Assembly (NCBI GenBank): GCA_025456145.1
Contig: JALOLD010000001.1
Location: 152,240 to 216,239, forward strand
From: Thermoanaerobaculales bacterium
GTDB lineage: Bacteria; Acidobacteriota; Thermoanaerobaculia; Thermoanaerobaculales; Sulfomarinibacteraceae
Direction: 5' to 3'
DNA: 64,000 nucleotides
Within the stretch, counting starts at the first letter, position 1, and every line of letters starts with the position of its first letter. This document shows positions 1-8,844 of this stretch, one piece after another. The notes beneath the pieces were generated by a model. That model made no database searches. It saw nothing but the letters and a program-made list of their open reading frames with translations, and was not told the DNA's origin. Made by a program: the position numbers and the translations under genes.

Positions 1-2349
1 GGTCGACACGGCGGTGCGCCGCAGCATCTCGCCCATCTCCCGGGCGATGCTCGAGAATCGGTGGCTCATGAGCTCGAGCTCGACCGCCCGGGGGGTCCGC
101 GGTCGGGGCCGCAGAATCCCGCCCTGGTCGGCCCCTTCGACCGTCGTCGCCCGGACCCCGCCGCCGCCGAGGCCGACGACCCGCCAGCTCCCCGGGACGA
201 CCAGCGCGCTGTGGGCCTGGAGGACGAGCGCCGGTCCGGCCACCGTCGAGCCCGCCTCGAGCTCGGCCGCCTGGTAGCAGGGGACCTCGACCCACCGCCC
301 GTCGAGGAAGCAGCGCTGATGGGTGAGCGGCTTCAACCGTCGTCGGGCGGGCTCACCGACGCGCCGCGCCGGCTCGGCTCGCGCCCGCCGCGCACGGACC
401 ACCACCCGCAGCGAGACGACCTCGATCTCGCGCGCCGCCGGCCGGTAGGAGAAGAGCTCGTAGTACCGCCGCTCGAAGGCGCCGCCGAGATCGCCGTCCG
501 GGGGCGGCTCGATCTCGAGCACCGCGTCCTGCCCGACATAGCGCATCTCGACCATGCGGCGCGGCGGATCCACCGCGTCGGCGGCCACGCCTTCCGTGCC
601 GAGCTCGGCCAACGCCTCGCCTTCGAGCTCGGCGAGCCGGCCCTCGAGCTGAGGGTTGGCGACCGCGAGCGGCCGAAGAAGCTCGCGCTGGGCGAAGCGC
701 TCGATCACCGCCCGGCCGAGACCGCGGGCGCTGAGCAGGCCGGCGTCGCCGGGCAGGATGACGTCGCTCATCCCGAGCAGCGCCGCGACGCTGCAGGCGT
801 GCTGGCCGCCGGCCCCGCCGAAGGCGACCAGGGCGTACCCGGCCGGGTCGATGCCCTTGCGGACCGAGATGTGGCGGATCGCCTCGGCCATCCGTTCGTC
901 GGCCATCCGCAGCAGGCCCTCGAGGATCGCCTCGTCGGTCTCCTTCCCGTCCTCGGAAAGCTCGTCGCGGAGCTCTCCGAGCCGGTCGCGCGAGGCGTCG
1001 ACGTCGATCGGGATCGGGAACCTCGCCGGCACGAGCCGGCCGAGCAGCAGGTTGACATCGGTCAGGGTCAGGGGACCTCCGGCGCCGTAGCATGCGGGAC
1101 CCGGATCGGCCCCGGCGCTCTCCGGCCCGACCGCGAGCCGGCCGAGCTCGACCCGGCAGATCGAGCCGCCGCCGGCGGCGACGGTCTCGATGGCGAGGGC
1201 CGGCGCCGCGAGCTCGACCGGTCCGACGCGGTGCTCGAAGTCGTACTCGAAGTCGCCGTCGAAGCGCGACACGTCGGTGCTCGTCCCCCCCATGTCGAAG
1301 GCGATGAGCCGGTCGACGCCGACCGCCTCGCCGGCCGCCGCGGCGCCGACCACGCCGCCGGCCGGTCCGCTGAGCAGGCTGTCCATGGCCCGGAAGCGGT
1401 CGGCCGCGACCAGGCCGCCGGCGCTGGTCATGACCCGGATGCTCGCCGCGTTCTCGCCGAGCCCGCGGCGGACCGTGTCGAGATACCCGGTGATGACCGG
1501 ACCCAGGTAGGCGTCGGTGGCGGCGGTCTGGGATCGGCGGAGGAGACCGAGAAACGGGCTGAGCTCGCTCGACCGCGCGACGTGGGTGAAGCCGGCCTCG
1601 CGGAGCATGCCCTCGATCAGCTCCTCGTGCTGCGCGTTGCGGTGTCCGTGGAGCAGCGCGACGCTCGCGCTTCGCACCCCGGCCCGGGCGAGCTCGGCGA
1701 TCCGATCCTTCGCGGCCCGCCGGTGGAGGCCCTCGATGACGAAGCCGTCGGCGGTCAACCGCTCGATGACGCCGACCACGGTCTCGGGCAGCGGCTTCGG
1801 CCGCTCGATGCGCAGCGCGAACAGGTCGGGCCGGGTCTGGTTGCCGATCGCCAGCAGATCCTCGAACCCGGCGGTCGTGAAGTGGACGGTCCGCGCGCCG
1901 CGCCGCTCGAGCAGCGCGTTGGTGCCGCGGGTCGTCGCGAGCCGCATCGCCACCGGCGGCAGCGGCGCGCCGAGCGGCGTCCCGGTGACCAGCCGGGTCG
2001 CGAGCAGCGGCGCCTCCTCGCCCGACCGGAGCTCGACGGCGATGCCGGGAACGATCGGCAGCGCGTTCTCGGCGACGACGAGGGCGCCGGTGAGCGGCTC
2101 GTGGCCGAGAATATCGACCTCGTCGCCGCTGCCGAGCAGGGCCAGCCGGAAGCCGACGAGGAAGCCGTCGGGCAGCGACGCGCCGCCCCGGAGGTGGACC
2201 CGGCCGTCGCTCTCGACCGCCTCGACGCGGTCGCGCAGAGCGCCGCTCGACAGCACCTTGCACACCCGCGTCACGCCGTGCGGGTCGACCGCGACGCAGT
2301 CGGTGAAGGTGCCGCCGGTGTCGATCCAGACCTGCCAGGCGCCGGCCAA
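1..2349 (-). CDS. 5-oxoprolinase/hydantoinase, HyuA-HyuB fusion (3' part off window)
   Basis: ATP-dependent ring-opening amidohydrolase of the hydantoinase/5-oxoprolinase family, probably cleaving 5-oxoproline or a hydantoin in the cytoplasm. A TTG start (2349-2347) three bases after the upstream stop gives a protein opening with the phosphate-binding motif IDTGGTFTD at residues 9-17. A second ATPase motif, FDMGGTSTDV, lies near residue 350 and a glycine-rich AAGGGSI near 393, as in HyuA. At about residue 761 the frame runs on into MSHRFSSIAREMGEMLRRTA, the N-terminus typical of HyuB. The two subunits are therefore one chain, as in eukaryotic-type 5-oxoprolinases of about 1,200-1,300 residues. 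The remaining HyuB part lies beyond position 1. It is the last visible gene of a coupled run with the DUF2891 and isochorismatase-like genes. The substrate is not decided by sequence. Confidence 0.9.
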   Translation of the reverse strand, partial: MAGAWQVWIDTGGTFTDCVAVDPHGVTRVCKVLSSGALRDRVEAVESDGRVHLRGGASLPDGFLVGFRLALLGSGDEVDILGHEPLTGALVVAENALPIVPGIAVELRSGEEAPLLATRLVTGTPLGAPLPPVAMRLATTRGTNALLERRGARTVHFTTAGFEDLLAIGNQTRPDLFALRIERPKPLPETVVGVIERLTADGFVIEGLHRRAAKDRIAELARAGVRSASVALLHGHRNAQHEELIEGMLREAGFTHVARSSELSPFLGLLRRSQTAATDAYLGPVITGYLDTVRRGLGENAASIRVMTSAGGLVAADRFRAMDSLLSGPAGGVVGAAAAGEAVGVDRLIAFDMGGTSTDVSRFDGDFEYDFEHRVGPVELAAPALAIETVAAGGGSICRVELGRLAVGPESAGADPGPACYGAGGPLTLTDVNLLLGRLVPARFPIPIDVDASRDRLGELRDELSEDGKETDEAILEGLLRMADERMAEAIRHISVRKGIDPAGYALVAFGGAGGQHACSVAALLGMSDVILPGDAGLLSARGLGRAVIERFAQRELLRPLAVANPQLEGRLAELEGEALAELGTEGVAADAVDPPRRMVEMRYVGQDAVLEIEPPPDGDLGGAFERRYYELFSYRPAAREIEVVSLRVVVRARRARAEPARRVGEPARRRLKPLTHQRCFLDGRWVEVPCYQAAELEAGSTVAGPALVLQAHSALVVPGSWRVVGLGGGGVRATTVEGADQGGILRPRPRTPRAVELELMSHRFSSIAREMGEMLRRTAVST

Positions 2350-2352
2350 GGG

Positions 2353-3438
2353 TCAGATCCCCTTCCCCGTCACCAGATAGGTCGCGAAGGAGCCGAGCCA
2401 GTGGCCCCCTTCGTAGTGCTCGCCGGTGACCGACGCCAGACCGGCCTCGCGGTGAACCTGTGCCGCGGCGACCAGCGCCGGCCGCCGGGGATCGTCCCCG
2501 GGCAGCCCGGCGGCAATGCCCTCGAGCATCCAGGCGCGGCTCAGGTTGAGCCCGTCGAGGTGGGCGAGCTTGCCGTCGGCGCGGTCGGTGACCACCCCGA
2601 CCGGAAGCCACCCGGCGCCTCCGTCGGCGGGGATGCCCGGCAGGAACTCGGCGAGCCAGGCGGCGAAGTCGGCGGGAGGCAACACTCGCCGGACGAGATC
2701 GGCCTCGGCGAGGCACGGCGACAGGAAGTCCTGGCCCGATGGCTCGTAACCGAGCGGGCACGCGACATCTTCGAGGTAGAGGTCCCGGGTCCGAGCCCGC
2801 ACCAGCTCGGCCATCGCCTCGTCGCCCACCGCGTCGGCCCAGTCGAGCACCAGGCCGAAGGCGAAGGCGGTCTGGCTGTGCTCGCCGGTCCGGATCGGGT
2901 AGTGGAGCTTGGGCAGCCACTCGCGGAAGCGGTCGGCCGCCAGCGCCTCGAGGGGGCGCAGGGCCTCGCGCCAGCGCCGGGCCTGGTCGTCGTCCCAGCC
3001 GTCGAGCTCCTCGACGAGGCAGAGCAGCCAGGCGAGGCCGTAGGGCCGCTCGGTCGAGGCGCGCCCCTCGCCGGCGAAGTAGGCGACCTCGGCCGCCACC
3101 CGGGCGTCGGTAAAGCTCTCGTCGAGGGCCGACCGGGAGGCGGTGGCGAGCTCGGCATCCGGGTGGAGCCGGGTGAGCCGGGCGAGCAGCCAGTGGCCGT
3201 GCACCGAGCTGTGCCAGTCGAAGCAGCCGTAGAAGACCGGGGTGAGTTTGCGCGGCGGCTCGACGTCGTCGTCCGAGCTCAGCACGTGACCGATCTTGTT
3301 CGGGTACTCCTGGTGGACGCAGGCCAGGGCGAGCCGGGCAAAGCCGTCGACGGAAGCGACGTCGAGGTCGCCGCCGAAAACCGGGACGGAGGCAACGGCG
3401 AGCAGCCCGGCGAGCAGCTGAGGAACGGCCGCCTTCAT
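2353..3438 (-). CDS. DUF2891 family exported protein
   Basis: A 361-residue protein recognised as DUF2891 (function unknown). The chosen ATG at 3438 gives a short signal peptide (MKAAVPQLLAGLLAVASVPV), then an alpha-helical domain with the conserved stretch FYGCFDWHSSVHGHW near residues 70-84 and several Trp/His/Asp-rich blocks such as HYPIRTGEHSQTAFA. The open frame continues upstream, but that stretch is Arg/Gly-rich and overlaps the neighbouring gene, so it is not coding. The start overlaps the stop of the isochorismatase-like gene as ATGA, and the oxoprolinase gene follows three bases later, so all three should be co-translated. A role in degrading a small amide or glycan is a guess from context. 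Confidence 0.8.
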   Translation of the reverse strand: MKAAVPQLLAGLLAVASVPVFGGDLDVASVDGFARLALACVHQEYPNKIGHVLSSDDDVEPPRKLTPVFYGCFDWHSSVHGHWLLARLTRLHPDAELATASRSALDESFTDARVAAEVAYFAGEGRASTERPYGLAWLLCLVEELDGWDDDQARRWREALRPLEALAADRFREWLPKLHYPIRTGEHSQTAFAFGLVLDWADAVGDEAMAELVRARTRDLYLEDVACPLGYEPSGQDFLSPCLAEADLVRRVLPPADFAAWLAEFLPGIPADGGAGWLPVGVVTDRADGKLAHLDGLNLSRAWMLEGIAAGLPGDDPRRPALVAAAQVHREAGLASVTGEHYEGGHWLGSFATYLVTGKGI

Positions 3439-4085
3439 CGCGCCCCGCCGACCAGCTCGGCGGCGGACACGACCTCGGCGTAGCTCCCCTTCATCGCCGC
3501 GAGCGCCGCGGCGTGGACCTGCGCCGCCGGCACCGTCGTCCCGTCGAAGGTGAGATCGCGGGTCGCGCAGGCGTCGTGGACCACCGTCACCTCGAAGCCC
3601 AGATCGGCCGCCGCCCGCACCGCCGCCTCGACGCACATGTGGGTCTGCATCCCGACGACGACGAGCCTCGTCACCCCGAGCTCGTGCAGGACCGCGAGCA
3701 GCTCGGTGTCGCGGAACGAGCTCGCGTGGTGCTTGCCGACGATCGTCTCGCCAGGCGCCGGCAGCACCTCGGGACGGATCCGGTAGGGCTCGGCGATCCC
3801 GGTCGGATCAGGGGTGTCCACGTCCTTGGGCAGGTGCTGGACGTGGATCACAGGCCGCCCGGCAGCGCGGAAGGCGGCAATGACCTTGCCGGCCCGGGCC
3901 GCCGCCTCCTCCGGCCCGACCAGCGGCATGAGCCCGCCCGGGAAGTAGAAGGCCTGGATGTCGATCACCAGGAGCGCGGTCGCACCGCCCCCGGGGTCGA
4001 TCTCGGCGACCTCCGAGCTCGCCGGGACGGGCATGGCCAGCAACAGGCTCACTCCCAGCACGACGCGCAGCATGGATCCCGCCAT
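3435..4085 (-). CDS. Isochorismatase-family cysteine hydrolase, exported
   Basis: A 216-residue cysteine hydrolase of the isochorismatase/nicotinamidase superfamily. The catalytic triad is visible: Asp42 in LLVIDIQAF, Lys118 in IVGKHHASSF and Cys151 in GMQTHMCVEAAV. Members hydrolyse small amides or vinyl ethers; the exact substrate cannot be read from the sequence. The first ~24 residues form a signal peptide (hydrophobic run LRVVLGVSLLLAMPVPASS), so unlike most of the family it is probably periplasmic. It is the first gene of the coupled set running to the 5-oxoprolinase, overlapping the DUF2891 start by four bases. This fits a small pathway for an imported amide or cyclic amide, by inference. 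Confidence 0.85.
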   Translation of the reverse strand: MAGSMLRVVLGVSLLLAMPVPASSEVAEIDPGGGATALLVIDIQAFYFPGGLMPLVGPEEAAARAGKVIAAFRAAGRPVIHVQHLPKDVDTPDPTGIAEPYRIRPEVLPAPGETIVGKHHASSFRDTELLAVLHELGVTRLVVVGMQTHMCVEAAVRAAADLGFEVTVVHDACATRDLTFDGTTVPAAQVHAAALAAMKGSYAEVVSAAELVGGAR

Positions 4086-4155
4086 CTCGTCCCTCCGGAC
4101 GCAGTGTAGCGCGATCGGGCGCGAACCCGATCCCCCGGACCCGAAGGCGTCCGGG

Positions 4156-5445
4156 CTAGCGGGAGGACCCGGCCCGTCGGCTCTGCGACCGGCGCCGGCC
4201 GGCCGGCGGCGGCGGCGGCGCGCTCTGTCTCGCCCTGGTCCTCGCGCGTTCGTCCGCGCGCTGGGTGCGGTGGGCGGCGAGCCGCTCGGAGACCGGGATC
4301 TCGAAGCGCCCCTCGCCCCGCGCCGTGTAGTCGAAACCGGCGATCGTGCGCCGCTCGATGCGGCGGCCGACCGCGCGCTCGATCGCGTCGACCTTGGCCT
4401 TCTCCTCGGGCGAGGCGAAGGTCAGGGCGTCGCCGACCTTGCCGGCGCGCGCGGTGCGCCCGACCCGGTGGATGTAGTCCTCGGGCTGGACCGGCACGTC
4501 GAAGTTGATGACGTGGGGCAGCGCCTCGACGTCGATGCCGCGGGCCGCGATGTCGGTGGCCACGAGCACCCTGAGCTCGCCGTTCTTGAAGGCGGCCAGC
4601 GCCTTCTCGCGCTGCGGCTGGCTGCGGTTGCCGTGGATCCGCTCGCACACGATGCCGGCGCGCTCGAGCTTCTGGTGGAGCCGGTTGGCGCGGTGCTTGG
4701 TGCGGGTGAAGACGAGGGCGGTCTCGACCTCGCCGCGGCCGAGCATGGTCGTCAGGAGCTCGGTCTTGAGGTGCTCGGGCACCGGCAGGATCGCCTGGCT
4801 GACCCCGGTCGCCGGCTTCGACCGCCGCTCGATGTCGATCCGGACCGGGTCGGCGAGCAGGCTGCGGCTGAGCTCGACGATCGGTCCCGGCATGGTCGCC
4901 GAGAAGAGCATCGTCTGACGCTCGCGGGGCAGCCGCGCCAGGATCCTCTTGACGTCGGGCAGGAAGCCCATGTCGAGCATCCGGTCGGCCTCGTCGAGAA
5001 CCAGGAACTCGAGATCGGTAAAACGGGCCCACTGGTGCTGCATGTGGTCGAGCAGTCGGCCGGGGGTGGCGACGACGATGTCGACGCCGCCCTTGATCGC
5101 GCGCTCCTGCGCCGCCGGCTTGACGCCGCCGAAGACGGTCGCCGACCGGACCGGGGTGTGCCGGGCGAGAGCCTCGATGTGCTCGTGGATCTGCGAGGCG
5201 AGCTCGCGGGTCGGGGTCAGGATGAGCGCCCGGGTCCGGCCGCCGCGGCTCCCGGCCATCCGCTGCAGCATCGGCAGCACGAAGGCGGCGGTCTTGCCGC
5301 TGCCGGTCATCGCGCAGGCGAGCACGTCGCGGCCGGCGAGGGCCGGTGGGATCGCATCCCGCTGAATCGGAGTGGCCTCGGTGAAACCGAGGTCGCGGAT
5401 GCCGCGCGCGATGGCGGGATGGAAGTTGAAGTCGTCGAAGGTCAC
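4156..5445 (-). CDS. DEAD-box RNA helicase, RhlE-like
   Basis: ATP-dependent RNA helicase of about 429 residues. A GTG start at 5445 gives MTFDDFNFHPAI, matching the usual RhlE-type beginning; the frame stays open to 5652, but that extension is Arg/Ser-rich and unlike the family. All core motifs are present: Q-motif TPIQRDAI (25-32), motif I AMTGSGKT (45-52), TPTRELA (77-83), DEAD (151-154), SAT (182-184), and in domain 2 ATDIAARGID and HRVGRTAR (326-333). A basic, Pro-rich tail follows residue ~375 and probably binds RNA. Expected roles are RNA remodelling, ribosome assembly or mRNA decay. It is separated by ~70 bases from the isochorismatase-like gene and is probably its own unit. Confidence 0.93.
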   Translation of the reverse strand: MTFDDFNFHPAIARGIRDLGFTEATPIQRDAIPPALAGRDVLACAMTGSGKTAAFVLPMLQRMAGSRGGRTRALILTPTRELASQIHEHIEALARHTPVRSATVFGGVKPAAQERAIKGGVDIVVATPGRLLDHMQHQWARFTDLEFLVLDEADRMLDMGFLPDVKRILARLPRERQTMLFSATMPGPIVELSRSLLADPVRIDIERRSKPATGVSQAILPVPEHLKTELLTTMLGRGEVETALVFTRTKHRANRLHQKLERAGIVCERIHGNRSQPQREKALAAFKNGELRVLVATDIAARGIDVEALPHVINFDVPVQPEDYIHRVGRTARAGKVGDALTFASPEEKAKVDAIERAVGRRIERRTIAGFDYTARGEGRFEIPVSERLAAHRTQRADERARTRARQSAPPPPPAGRRRSQSRRAGSSR

Positions 5446-5691
5446 AACGGTTCTGGTCTTTCTGCAGACGAGGATCCGCCGTCGCGGAGCCGTCCGCTGG
5501 TCGATGTCCGGCTTGGTGGGGAACGAGAGACTTGCCGGGGAGGCTATCGTCCGGGCCTGGGAAGCCCTGCGGTGGTCGTGCGGTCCGCTCGATCGACTGC
5601 GTCGTCGGCGGTACAGACGAGACACTCTCTCATGTCTTCGCCCGGATAGCAAGCCCTCGGGCCCGCTCCCCCCGACGGCCCGTCGGCCCGG

Positions 5692-5910
5692 TCACCTCAG
5701 ACGGCGGCCGGAGAGGATCGCGTTGTACTCCGAGGCGTCCGAGTCGTCCTTCGCACCGACCGGCGTGCCGCAAGCGGCGCAGCGGTACTCGTACTTGTTG
5801 CCGTTCGGAAGGACCAGCAGGAGGTGCCGCCGCACCGGCTGGGCCCGCCGGCAGGTCGGGCAGAAGAGCTCCGAGGCCTCGAGGGCGTCGTACTGACGTC
5901 TCCCGGTCAT
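5692..5910 (-). CDS. Small zinc-ribbon protein
   Basis: A 72-residue cytoplasmic protein with two CxxC knuckles, Cys17/Cys20 (FCPTCRRAQPVRRH) and Cys44/Cys47 (YRCAACGTPV), that would bind one zinc ion. The ATG at 5910 is chosen because the upstream extension of the open frame has no family-like sequence and enters the promoter region of the divergent gene. Such free-standing zinc ribbons usually bind nucleic acid or act in protein complexes; no function can be assigned. It lies divergent to the secreted protein gene at 6233 and 246 bases upstream of the helicase start. Confidence 0.7.
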   Translation of the reverse strand: MTGRRQYDALEASELFCPTCRRAQPVRRHLLLVLPNGNKYEYRCAACGTPVGAKDDSDASEYNAILSGRRLR

Positions 5911-6058
5911 GGGGAAATTCTGCCGTCCACCGCTCCTCCGCGCAAGGTCCCCGCCCATCATTCGCCGCGCGTCAAGCGTCAAGAATCGGCGTGACGCCCC
6001 GAGTGCGCCCGCACACCGGCCCGATGCGCCGGCCGTCGTCTCCCTAACGGAGCCCGAC

Positions 6059-6087
6059 TTGACAAGCCCCGCTCGGTAATTGATACT
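6059..6087 (+). promoter_or_regulatory. Sigma-70-type promoter for the 6233 gene
   Basis: TTGACA (6059-6064), a 17-base spacer and GATACT (6082-6087) form a near-consensus housekeeping promoter. Transcription would begin near 6094, leaving a ~140-base leader before the start at 6233, which has its own ribosome site AGGGGGA. The rest of the 5911-6232 gap shows no coding signal. The leader contains no recognised riboswitch. Confidence 0.65.
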
Positions 6088-6232
6088 GCGTCGCGTTGTC
6101 ATCGACAATCAACCGACCGATCGGGTGCGTCACACCAACCCGGACCGCTCCGTGCCGGCGCTCGCCGCGTGGGCGGGCCATCACCACGGCCGTGTCGGCA
6201 CGAGCCGCCGGCCGATCTGAAGGGGGACCCTG

Positions 6233-7072
6233 ATGACCAGACACGAGACACCCACGACCCGGATCGCCGCCGCCGCCCTCGTCGCGGCGGTCCTGGTGCT
6301 CCTGCCGCCGGCTGCGGCGGTCGCCACCGCGGACTCCCACGAGGCCATGCCGGTCACCACCTACACCCGCGTCGCCCTCTGGGAGGTCGACCGCGATCAC
6401 TGGAGCGCCTTCGTCAAGCTCTTCGAGGATCACGACCAGCCGATCTTCGAGAAGCTCTTCGCCGACGGCCTGATCAGCGAGTGGGGCATCGACACCGCGG
6501 CCCTCCACGAGCCCGACGGCTACACCCACAGCACCTGGTACTCGGCCCCGTCGATGAGCGCCCTCGCCCGGGCCGGCGAGGCCTATGCCAAGGCCTGGGA
6601 GGCCCTCGGGACCGATGTCGACGCCGAGTTCAACGCGATGGTCGGCAAGCACCGCGACTTCATCATGGAGAGCGAAGGGATGCGCTCGGTCGCCGCCACC
6701 CTCGACGGCGGGTACTTCCAGGGCCACATGGTCAAGCTCGCCAGCTGGGCCAAGGAGAAGGACTTCAGGAGCTACTGGAAGAACCGGATGGCCCCGGTCT
6801 ACGAGCAGCTGCTCGCCGACGGCGCGATCGTCGCCTACGGCATCTCGACCGAGGCGGTCCCCACCGAGAACCCGGCCGGCCTCGAGTGGTGGTACGTGAT
6901 GCCCGACGCGGGCGGCTTCGACAAGGTCGAGGCGGCCTTCGACGCGTCGTGGGGGGCGTTGGACGAGGAGGGTCGGCGGGCCCGCTGGCTCTCGATCCTC
7001 GACACCGTCGACGAGAGCTCCTACCGGAGCTGGCTGTCGACCATCATCCACACGCAAATGGCGGCGCACTGA
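6233..7072 (+). CDS. Secreted protein with internal duplication, unknown function
   Basis: A 279-residue protein with a signal peptide (hydrophobic run IAAAALVAAVLVLLPPAAAV, cleavage near residues 32-36). The mature part consists of two diverged copies of one ~100-residue unit. PIFEKLFADGLISEWGI in the first half aligns with PVYEQLLADGAIVAYGI in the second, and YAKAWEAL aligns with FDASWGAL. The repeat resembles a dimeric alpha/beta-barrel fold in pseudo-dimer form, which is an inference from pattern. It is monocistronic: a good promoter lies upstream, AGGGGGA precedes the ATG, and a strong hairpin follows at 7095-7125. Function not recognised. Confidence 0.8.
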   Translation: MTRHETPTTRIAAAALVAAVLVLLPPAAAVATADSHEAMPVTTYTRVALWEVDRDHWSAFVKLFEDHDQPIFEKLFADGLISEWGIDTAALHEPDGYTHSTWYSAPSMSALARAGEAYAKAWEALGTDVDAEFNAMVGKHRDFIMESEGMRSVAATLDGGYFQGHMVKLASWAKEKDFRSYWKNRMAPVYEQLLADGAIVAYGISTEAVPTENPAGLEWWYVMPDAGGFDKVEAAFDASWGALDEEGRRARWLSILDTVDESSYRSWLSTIIHTQMAAH

Positions 7073-7094
7073 CGCTCGACCGTTCGCTCACCGC

Positions 7095-7125
7095 CCGCCC
7101 CGGTCGCGCCGCCGCGCCGGGGCGG
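7095..7125 (+). terminator. Rho-independent-type terminator after the 6233 gene
   Basis: A perfect 9-bp GC stem (CCGCCCCGG at 7095-7103, complement at 7117-7125) with a 13-base loop, followed by ATCGTTTCTC. It is placed 22 bases after the stop at 7072. The T-run is weak, so termination efficiency is uncertain. Confidence 0.55.
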
Positions 7126-7192
7126 ATCGTTTCTCCGTCCCGGCCGACGGCGGCGATGCAGCGAAGAGCCGAAATCCGGTACTCTCGTTGCC

Positions 7193-8068
7193 GTGGACCG
7201 GCTGATCGGTGGGTATCTCGCGCTCACCCTTCTCACGGCTGCCGGTCCGTGCGGAGCGGGCGAACAATTACCCGCCACCGTGGAGGACTTCATGAGGATC
7301 GGCTTCCCGCCCCGGGTGATCGCCCACCGCGGCCTTTCGGCGCGGGCGCCCGAGAACACGCTGACCGCGGTGCGTCTGGCGATCGCCGCCGGGGCCGACA
7401 TGGTCGAGGTCGACGTCACCATCACCGCCGACGGCCACGTCATCTGCCTCCACGACGCGACCCTCGACCGGACCACCGACGGTCGCGGCCCGGCCACCGG
7501 GTCGACCCTCGCAGCGATCCGCCGGCTCGACGCCGGCTCGTGGTTCGCTCCCCGCTTCGCCGGCGAGCCGGTCCCGACCCTCGACGAGGTCCTCGAGCTC
7601 GCCGAGGGCCGCACCCTCGTCAACATCGAGATCAAGTCCGAGGCGGTGGGGCACGGGATCGTCGAGGGAGTCGCCGAAGCGATCCGGCAGCGCCGAGCCC
7701 TCGACCGGGTCGTCGTGTCGTCGTTCTCACCGGAGGCGCTCCGCCGGATGAAGCTCGGCCACCCCGAGATCGCCACCGTGTCCCTGCTCGACCGCGAGCT
7801 CCACGCCGGCCGCGACCCGCTGGAGATCGTCCAGGAGGTCGGCTCGCGGGGGCTCAACCTGTCACGGAAGGACGTCACCCCGGAGCTCGTCGAGCGCTGC
7901 CACCGGCACGGTCTCCCGGTCGGCGTCTACACCGTCAACTCCGAGCGCGAGATGCGCCGGCTGATCCGGATGGGCGTCGACTCGATCTTCACCGATCGAC
8001 CCGACCGGCTGCGCGAGGTTCTCCGCGCCCCCGCCCGGCCTTCATCCAGCGAGGCCGCCGCGAGCTGA
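7193..8068 (+). CDS. Glycerophosphodiester phosphodiesterase, exported
   Basis: A 291-residue GDPD-family enzyme that hydrolyses deacylated phospholipids (glycerophosphodiesters) to glycerol-3-phosphate and an alcohol. Catalytic and metal residues are visible: HRG (45-47), EN (54-55), the ExD pair VEVDV (Glu72, Asp74), His87-Asp88 in CLHDATLDRTTDG, and IEIKSE further on. An N-terminal hydrophobic segment (residues 4-22) is a signal peptide, placing the enzyme in the periplasm as for GlpQ, although its size is closer to UgpQ. The start is GTG at 7193, seven bases after a TACTCT -10-like hexamer (7180-7185) and without a Shine-Dalgarno site, suggesting a leaderless message. Confidence 0.9.
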   Translation: MDRLIGGYLALTLLTAAGPCGAGEQLPATVEDFMRIGFPPRVIAHRGLSARAPENTLTAVRLAIAAGADMVEVDVTITADGHVICLHDATLDRTTDGRGPATGSTLAAIRRLDAGSWFAPRFAGEPVPTLDEVLELAEGRTLVNIEIKSEAVGHGIVEGVAEAIRQRRALDRVVVSSFSPEALRRMKLGHPEIATVSLLDRELHAGRDPLEIVQEVGSRGLNLSRKDVTPELVERCHRHGLPVGVYTVNSEREMRRLIRMGVDSIFTDRPDRLREVLRAPARPSSSEAAAS

Positions 8069-8103
8069 CCGGCCGGCGTGCGACGCCCGGGGACGGCCCG
8101 GCG

Positions 8104-8574
8104 CTAGCGCGGCGCCATGCCCTCCGGCATCTCGACGGCGACCACCTGACCGGTGGCGCACACCTCGCCGTCCGCCGAGACGGTCGCGCTGACCACGACC
8201 TTGCGGCCCTTGATCTCCTCGACGCGTCCTCGCACCTCGAGCTCGACCCCCATCGGCGTCGGCCTGACGTAGCGGACGCTGATCGAGGCGGTGACGAAGC
8301 GGAAGGGCGGCTCGGTTCCCGGCTCGCGTCCGGCCTCCCGATAGGCGGCCGCCGCCGCGGTTCCGGTGCCGTGACAGTCGACCAGCGAGGCGATGAGCCC
8401 GCCATAGACGAAGCCCGGGATCGCGGTGTGCTCGGGTCTCGGCAGGTAGAACGAGACCGTTTCTTCGCCGTCCCATCGGGTCTTGAGCTGGTGACCCTTC
8501 GGGTTGAGCCGGCCGCAGCCGTAGCAGTGGCTCAGGTCGTCGGGGTAGAAGTCCTGGATGGCGGGCTCGGTCAT
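8104..8574 (-). CDS. PaaI-type hotdog thioesterase
   Basis: A 156-residue single hotdog-domain protein, probably an acyl-CoA thioesterase. The N-terminal CYGCGRLNPKGH motif and the helix region PGFVYGGLIASLVDCHGTGTA are typical of the PaaI/YbgC-like branch, where the residues after GG face the catalytic site. The ATG at 8574 follows a good GAGGGGGA ribosome site; a TATACT -10-like hexamer lies about 37 bases upstream of the start. The upstream open frame is not supported. It converges with the glycerophosphodiesterase gene (36-base gap). The substrate is unknown. Confidence 0.85.
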   Translation of the reverse strand: MTEPAIQDFYPDDLSHCYGCGRLNPKGHQLKTRWDGEETVSFYLPRPEHTAIPGFVYGGLIASLVDCHGTGTAAAAAYREAGREPGTEPPFRFVTASISVRYVRPTPMGVELEVRGRVEEIKGRKVVVSATVSADGEVCATGQVVAVEMPEGMAPR

Positions 8575-8844
8575 GGCGGCGGCTCCCCCTCGGTCGGTTT
8601 CCGGGTGGGGAGTATAGCGCCGCGGCCGACCGGGCGAGCCGGCCTTCCCGCGCGCCTCCGCCGCCAGGCCCGAACGCTCAGTCTCGGAACGTGTCACGGG
8701 CACAGGGAACCGGCACGGCGGGCCCGCGAGGACGCCGGCCGTGACCTCGAGGCGGCGCAACCCGGAAAAAGTCGGGTATCATGACGGAACGATTCTCAGT
8801 CTCTCTACACGCCGCCCGATCTGCGGCAGGATGACGGTGGTGCA

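Noticed and set aside
61..3483. A 1,140-codon open frame on the plus strand opposite the oxoprolinase and DUF2891 genes
   Set aside because: Composition is Arg/Gly/Asp/Leu-rich with no domain, and the opposite strand encodes clear protein families; GC-rich DNA leaves antisense frames open.
5446..5652. Helicase N-terminal extension to the ATG at 5652
   Set aside because: The 69 extra residues are Arg/Ser-rich without similarity to RhlE-type starts; GTG 5445 fits the family.
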